Source of the DNA: Litsea cubeba
Taxonomy: Eukaryota; Streptophyta; Magnoliopsida; Laurales; Lauraceae
Length of the DNA: 64,000 bases
NCBI GenBank assembly: GCA_012931725.1
Contig: CM022944.1
Span: 10,433,321 to 10,497,320, forward strand
Direction: 5' to 3'
A program made the position numbers and the translations under genes. The notes under the pieces were generated by a model, which did no database searches, had not been told where the DNA came from, and saw nothing but the letters and a program-made list of their open reading frames with translations. Below are positions 57,960 to 64,000 of this stretch, piece by piece; the first letter of the stretch is position 1, and the number at the start of each line of letters is the position of its first letter.

Positions 57960-58145
57960 GATTGACACCATTTTATTTTTTTAATAACAGAGGGTGTCCC
58001 AGTCCTTTGGTTTAGAATTATCCCTACGGGTCCAGAGAGAGCCGGGTAAATCCCCTGGCCCCAGTGTGGTAGTGCAGTTTGGAACCCTCAACTTTCGGGT
58101 GTAAACCATGGTCCCTAGGCCAACCAAACTACCCTTTGGGGTTGG
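57960..58145 (-). mobile_element. tRNA-derived SINE, family 1 (inverse copy)
   Basis: On the minus strand: GTAGTTTGGTTGGCCTAGGG (A box), GAGGGTTCCAAACTGC (B-box region), CACTACCACACTGGGGCCAG, CGTAGGGATAATTCTAAACC and GGGACACCCTCTG, then an A/T-rich tail near 57975. The order and spacing match the copy at 8375-8557. Confidence 0.65.
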
Positions 58146-58839
58146 ATTGTCATCATCTTTTAAGTATCCAATTTGTAAGATTGGCTTAGAATAAATAAGC
58201 TTTAGATCATATGTCATGCTGGTCTAACTTTGTTCCATGGATGTGATCTCTGTCTTTCCCCTTGTGCATGTATGTGCGCATGATTCAAGGAAATTATATT
58301 ATGAGGAATAAATATACATATAAAGCCTACCAAGTCATGTTCTTCCACCCCCACCTATTTTCCTGCGCTCCTAATCCCATGTGATGGTTTACGCTAGAAT
58401 AATCAGCAGGTTTAAGTCTCTTCCCCTTCTATCATATTAAACAATATCCAATCCTCCACTTGTTTCTCTTTCTTATTTGTATCTCAATTCTTTGAGATTA
58501 TTAAAAAACAACGAATTAGATTTCTAAGAAGTGTCGACGTAGTCATTAAGAAGATTGTTAAGGCGGTTTCTACTTCTTGGGCCTGATTATTTGGATGGAG
58601 TTGAATATAGAGGACTTCGTGGTAAAATGGGATCTGAAAGTGCTTATCTAGAATGGATGCTAGTTTCATAAACAATGCAGTGGAACAAAAACCAAAGTAA
58701 ACTCGTAAATAGATATACATTTTTGGCCCTCAATGATGACTTGGTTATACCTTGGAATGATAGCATAGGTTCTTATGTAATGTTATTTTATTGTTTGCAA
58801 GTATTTTAGGTGAAGAATCAGAGGTAAGAGATAAAATGG

Positions 58840-60110
58840 ACAAAATAGGATAAACCGGAGTGACCCGAGGCTCACTGCCTCTTAGCGTCTGAACGCCAGC
58901 CACCGGAGAAGACCCGAGGCTACTACCTCTGAGCTACGTGGAGTCCACCTCAGTCCGCATTTTGAAGAGATTTTCACCAAGATTCTATAAATAAAAGCCC
59001 AAAACTCATGTATGAGGTATTCACATCTTGAGAGAAGATTTGAAGGCTGGTTTGGGAGCTTTGGAAGAGTGCTAATGGGGATTTCGTCAGAGATTATTCG
59101 TCAACATCTCGCCATGAGTAACTAATTCTCCACCTTAGGGTTGCGATGAAGCCCTAATCTTATATTTTGGCGATGTATAAGTTTTAAGATTTTATTTTGA
59201 GCGCTTTTGGTTATATGACATTGATGTTATCCATTGTTGGATTCGATTTATTAATGCAATATCTTTCTTTAATATTCGATAGTATTTTAATCGTGTAGAT
59301 TCGAATACTAGTAATATAGCGGTGCTTGAATGAATGTGGTTTTAGAATTAGGATAATATATGACTTAGAGATATGTTATGTCCAGATCTGAACTCATATA
59401 TCTTATTTGTTGACTCTGTGAAGGTTTGTAATCAGAACGAAGGTCGAAGAAGAAAAGAGACAAAGTAACGGCTCTAGAGGGAACGTGTATGCATACCTTT
59501 GTATTGGAATGTCCTCATATTTATAGAAGATCTTACCTGATATCTTGGAGTGGGCCCATTGATTTGACATGAAAGGTCTCATCAGCCCGCAAAGTAATAA
59601 ATAAGGATCCATCATAGCCCACAATATATTTATTGTCAGTCTGATCAGCCCATATTGCATTAAATGCAGATCAGGTTGGCCTGATCCTGTCCCGACTTAT
59701 TGGCAGTTGAGGTCCCATCGGATCCATCATTGGGCTCTGCCCTAATATAGCTATAGCCGCGCGCTGGATGCCGCCTTGTTAGTGATACGGTGAAGATTAT
59801 GGACGGCTGTGATGGCTCATCTGTCTCATTTGTGCATACCCGTACTTAGCCAAGTGTCTGATGACGCAGCAGAAGTGGGGAAGCGACCATAGATGCCCTC
59901 GACCGAGATGCTTGGCCGAGGTCAGAGTGCGTAGCCGAGGTCAGGGTTACTGAAGTAAGCCTAGTCTCGGCCAGTGTTCTGATGCTATCACCGAATGTGC
60001 TTGGACAGTACGTAGGCGCAATTAACTGGCAGCTTATCGCCGAAGTTAACATAATCTCGGTACCTTGAAAATCCCCCCACACAGAAAAGATGAGGGATGA
60101 CAGGACATGT
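58840..60110. other. LTR-like debris
   Basis: A promoter-like TCTATAAATAAAAG lies near 58984, followed by leader-like text (about 59000-59200), as in U3-R regions of LTRs. A separate GC-richer patch at 59750-60085 has repeated GGCCGAGGTCAG words. Neither a paired LTR nor a primer site could be matched. No gene is supported. Confidence 0.35.
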
Positions 60111-60124
60111 GAACGAAACTTTTA

Positions 60125-60314
60125 ACTTTGTTGGGATTTGAGTTGCTATGGCATGGGTATTCATTTTCGATCTCTCCTTAATTCATTTTCTTTATTAAAA
60201 GGAAGATTATTTGATCTTCAATTTTTTAGTACTCACCCTTATTTCTTTAAACCACTTTTAGAAATACAAGTCTTAAAACTCCAAAGAAATCAATTACATA
60301 AAACAAACAGCCCG
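60125..60314 (+). mobile_element. MITE relic, right half of the GGGCCC family
   Basis: GTATTCATTTTCGATCTCTC, AAAAGGAAGATTATTTGA, CACTTTTAGAAATACAAG and the end AAACAAACAGCCC match the right half of the intact copy at 34972-35275. Confidence 0.5.
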
Positions 60315-60928
60315 TGAGAAAGACTATTAATGGAGCTAGACAGGGTCTTGGTCCCTCTTGGACTATTAATGGGTTAGGACTTAGGATCAGAGTAAGGATT
60401 TATATTAATGCCTGAGCATGGCCCTTTATAAGATCTAATGTGAGTACAAAACTAGATTTGCGCTTGAGCTTCAATCATGTTCACTTGACATAATCAACTT
60501 AGACCAGTCGGTCAATATTTAAGTTCCATCCAAAAAGTGCTTTTGCAAAAATAGTTTCTTTTAGGGAATGAACCATAAGCATACCTTGTAGGCTGTAGTC
60601 CCCCACATCTTCATTTCATGCTCCCCCACATGAGTGATTGATATCATTCCTCTGGCTTTGCCATTTCATTTGAATGTAAGCAGTTGCTATTTCCTTTAAC
60701 TAATTTAGGGCCACATCTGATGTGGGACCCATTACTTTAGGATCATAGATGCAGGCCCATGATTAATGGTCCAGACCAATGACCTGAAATACAACCCTAA
60801 TCATACTCATCTGCAGCCGTAGCTCACATCAAAACAGAGCTCAAACATGTGGGCGTGGCCGCGTGGGCTAGAATGTGTTAAAACAAACTGAGCTGATACT
60901 AACAAATTTCCTCCCCAACCCCCCCCCC

Positions 60929-60959
<31 letters not shown>

Positions 60960-61366
60960 CCAATATTATAGTACCCCTTGTGCACAGCAGGCACCAAAAC
61001 CCTCACTTAGAGAGTGTGAGGGCTTGAGTTTAAGTTCTTTCAAGATAAAAAAAAGAAAAGGAAAAAACAAGTATATCTCAACTTTGGGGTCTTAAATTGT
61101 GATGGGTCAATTACAAGGGCTTTTTCCTCATTAGAACTTTTGAAGCTCATGTTTGGTGGATGTTTGATAATTTAAAAATGGACTCTTGAAATGCTGATAA
61201 GGCCTATCATTTCCGAATTCCTTATTTCATTCAAGTTAAAATGTTTATTTAAATTTTTTTCTTGAGCATATTGTAAGTAACTTAGTGTACACATAAAATC
61301 AGAGCTAAGTTGGATGACACATTTGCAAACTTTGTTATGGGTTTTCCTCCATGTTTTTACCTTATA
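60315..61366. other. Intergenic DNA, no gene recognised
   Basis: A composite C-run, (CA)n and A-run lies at about 60918-60959. Otherwise it is featureless. Confidence 0.5.
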
Positions 61367-63299
61367 CTAGCGCTTCAGGGCCCGCGTCCAACGCGAGCCT
61401 TTAATTCATAGTGGGAAAACCCAATTTGAGTACATAAACAAACTCTATTTAAAATAATTATTTATAAAATTCAGAATTAGTTATAATCTTTTGGAGAACT
61501 CCATATGCCTTTATCACTTCCCATTAATGGGGCATGGATATTTGACGGAGAGATAGGTTAGTTGAAAGTACATTTAAATATAAATAAGAAAAAATTAATT
61601 GTCAAATGCAATTGGGAGGCATGCTTATTTTAAAGAGGTAAATTTATTAAGAAAAATCTTATAGATAAATCTAAGTCAATCATCAATATCAAAATATTGA
61701 ATCATATTCGAGATCGAACTAACCGTGTTCTTTATGGTATCAAGGGCGACGATGCTAGAGCTGTCTGTGCTATGTAACATACGTTGGGGATGCAGTGGGA
61801 GAGGAGGCTGATGTTGATGCTTCATTCTGCAATGGAATAACTAAAAATCCTACTTTCATATACCATGCATGGATGTTAAATAAACCTTATAAGATTGAGA
61901 AAGAGAAAGAAAAACGAAGAGCCAGAAAAAAAATACAAAAATTTAAAAGCAAATATTTTAATGATTAAGTAAATTGAATGAGTAAATAGAAAATATATAA
62001 AAGAAAAACATTTACTAAAACATAAGAAAGCTTCTTAATTACATACAGAATATATAAATTACCGTATATTGTATTTTTTTATGTCAGCTGAAGTCTCAAT
62101 TGCAATTCTCTACTTGTTATTGATCTTGATAAGCAAACAACGATATCAAACATATGACACTGCACATCTTGGAAAATTAATAAGAGATAGCAAAATGATA
62201 AAATCTTAGGACAATTTAAACAAATATAAATGATGAAAAAAAATTAAAAATGACAACTTATAAACAAATAAAAATGGAAAGCAATAAACTTCTCCAAATG
62301 ATCCATTTAATAGATGAATCCAATTTTTTTTTTTTTTTGTATTTCTGCCAAACTAACCCAAAGACTATACAAAATGACCAACTTTATTACTATGACTCAC
62401 CAACCTAATATGAACTTCCATGTTACATCGACTTCATTATTCTGACCCACCAACCTAACATGAACTTCCATACTACATTGATAATAGTGTTTACATTTTC
62501 AATCCTATTAATAAATGGACAAGCATTAGGTTAGTAAAGTGATTTAGAATAACCAAAATTAAACCTAACATGGGTTGGAAACTATAAACCTAAACACACC
62601 CTTTAATATATGGGTGAGGCTTAGGTTAGTAAAGAATAAACCTAAACCTAAGCATTAGACCTGACTTTCTATAGAATGTAGTAATTAAATAGAAAGGAAA
62701 GAATAATTTTCAAAATAATAAGGGGAACTTTAAAAAAAGTATGAAAACTATATTTTATTTTCAAGAAAGCACAATCTATTGTAAAATAACAAATTTCAGA
62801 ACATATTAAACAAAATATAATAGAAGAAAACAAATTAAAGATGGAAAACAATTCATTTTAGTTTATTTTAAAAACTACTTGGACCACGATACCCTACATT
62901 TTCCTATATTCATATTCATCATGGAAAGATGGTTGTTTCTTCATAATTGTGGAGTCTAAAGACCATTTACAATGATTATTATCTCTTTTTTTTTTCTATT
63001 TTCCCAAAAAGAAGAAGATCACTCTAATTTCCAAAGATCCAACAATTGATTTTAGTTTATTTTAAAAACTGCTTGGACCCCCATATCCTATATTTTTCTA
63101 TATTCATATCCATCATGCAGACAGCCTTTATGGATTTCTTATAATGATTTTGCTCTGAAGCTCATAATATCCGGATTGATTTTATTAGCTTCTGTGGCAT
63201 GGGAGGAAAGATGGTTGTTTAAGAAATTTCTCTTTTGGCTACTTTGTTGGTGAATGGTCCACATGATCAATCCAACCCAATCACTCACCTTTCCGGGAA
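61367..63299 (-). mobile_element. Helitron 3' end with AT-rich body to its right
   Basis: On the minus strand GGCTCGCGTTGGACGCGGGC (hairpin) is followed by CCTGAAGCGCTAG ending at 61367, and the next base is T, matching the Helitron rule and closely resembling the 3' end at 13010. The element must extend right; its 5' end was not found and may lie beyond the tandem repeats or the window. The body to 63.3 kb is AT-rich with no genes. Confidence 0.55.
62857..63125 (+). repeat. 193-bp-spaced direct duplication
   Basis: TTTTAGTTTATTTTAAAAAC followed by TRCTTGGACC, CCTAYATTTT and CTATATTCATATYCATCATG occurs at about 62857 and again at 63050, with few substitutions. Confidence 0.7.
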
Positions 63300-63898
63300 T
63301 TTACATGTCACATTTTTCTCTGCTACCAATACAATCAATTAGATATAAATATCTCTTAAAATAAGATTTAAACAATTAGAAATATTATTAAAAAATAAAT
63401 CTAAAAAGAATATACAAAGTTTGAAATCCATTCAACAACGTAAAAAAAATAAAAATAAATAAATCAAAGTAATGTTATACGAACTACATTGATCAAGTGC
63501 ATTTACATATCACATTTTTCACTACTACCAATACAATCAATTAGATATAAACATCTCTTAAAATAAGATTTAAACAATGGAAAATATTATTAAAAAATAA
63601 ATCTAAAAGGAATATATAAAGTTTGAAATCCATTCAACAACGTAAATAAAATAAATAAAATAAACCAGAGTAATATATCCAACTACATTGATCAAGTGCA
63701 TTTACATATCACATTTTTCACTGCTACCAATACAATCAATTAGATTAACATCTCTTAAAATAAGATTTAAACAATTAGAAATATTATTAAAAAATAAATC
63801 TAAAAGGAATATACAAAGTTTGAAATCCATTTAACAACGTAAAAAAAAAAAAACCAGATATAGAAAAGTAATGTTATACCAACTACATTGAACAAGTG
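63300..63898 (+). repeat. Three-copy tandem repeat, about 200-bp period
   Basis: TTTACATRTCACATTTTTC followed by ACCAATACAATCAATTAGAT starts at 63300, 63502 and 63701. Each copy continues with AAAATAAGATTTAAACAAT, ATCTAAAAGGAATATA and GTTTGAAATCCATTYAACAA. The last copy ends near 63898 with CATTGAACAAGTGCA. Confidence 0.85.
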
Positions 63899-64000
63899 CA
63901 GCCGTTTGTACGTTTGTACCTTAATCCATGGGGCCCACCTCAGCCCCTAGCACCAAAAACATGCAAACGAAATCCGAACTAGTGAAAGTGAGGGCCCCAT

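Overview
This is a nuclear genome segment from a flowering plant. It has three split protein-coding genes with GT-AG introns, plant-specific protein families, AT-rich intergenic DNA and many transposable elements. The repeat content and the intron sizes (up to 3.6 kb) would fit a magnoliid or another early-diverging angiosperm, but the sequence alone does not settle the species.

Genes. (1) A plus-strand Raf-like (MAPKKK group C, ATN1/At5g01850-type) protein kinase at 19203-28248 has six coding exons that join into a clean 381-codon frame. (2) A minus-strand JAC1-type auxilin-like J-domain protein at 43014-33070 has ten coding exons and 742 codons. Its family acts in blue-light chloroplast movement. 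(3) A minus-strand RRA-type GT77 arabinosyltransferase at 51741-49280 has two exons and 429 codons. It is expected to arabinosylate hydroxyproline-rich cell-wall proteins in the Golgi. Every exon junction was checked by hand for GT/AG and phase. The three genes have unrelated jobs and do not form a functional cluster.

Layout. 1-18.6 kb is repeat-rich intergenic DNA: a foldback array at 2.2 kb, MITEs at 4.9-5.5 kb, a SINE at 8.4 kb, a Helitron with a satellite array at 9.97-12.1 kb joined head to head with another Helitron-like piece ending at 13.01 kb, a second SINE type at 14.2 kb and a hAT-type element with a perfect 8-bp target duplication at 14.7-15.6 kb. 18.7-28.2 kb is the kinase gene. 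30.1-32.5 kb is an unusual inverted-repeat insertion flanked by ~55-bp direct repeats. 33.1-44.1 kb is JAC1 and its leader, with LINE and MITE debris in the introns. 46.1-46.7 kb is an intact TRIM retroelement nested in an older repeat. 49.3-52.0 kb is RRA. 54.7-56.8 kb is a structurally complete non-autonomous Helitron carrying the same satellite array as the one at 10 kb, in the opposite orientation. 57.2-64 kb holds poly-C-linked duplications, an inverted SINE copy, LTR-like debris, another Helitron 3' end and further tandem repeats.

The most distinctive signal is the pair of Helitrons that each carry about twelve nucleosome-sized (142-153 bp) satellite monomers arranged in a three-monomer higher-order pattern. 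No prokaryotic-type systems, rRNA genes, functional tRNA genes or CRISPR arrays are visible.
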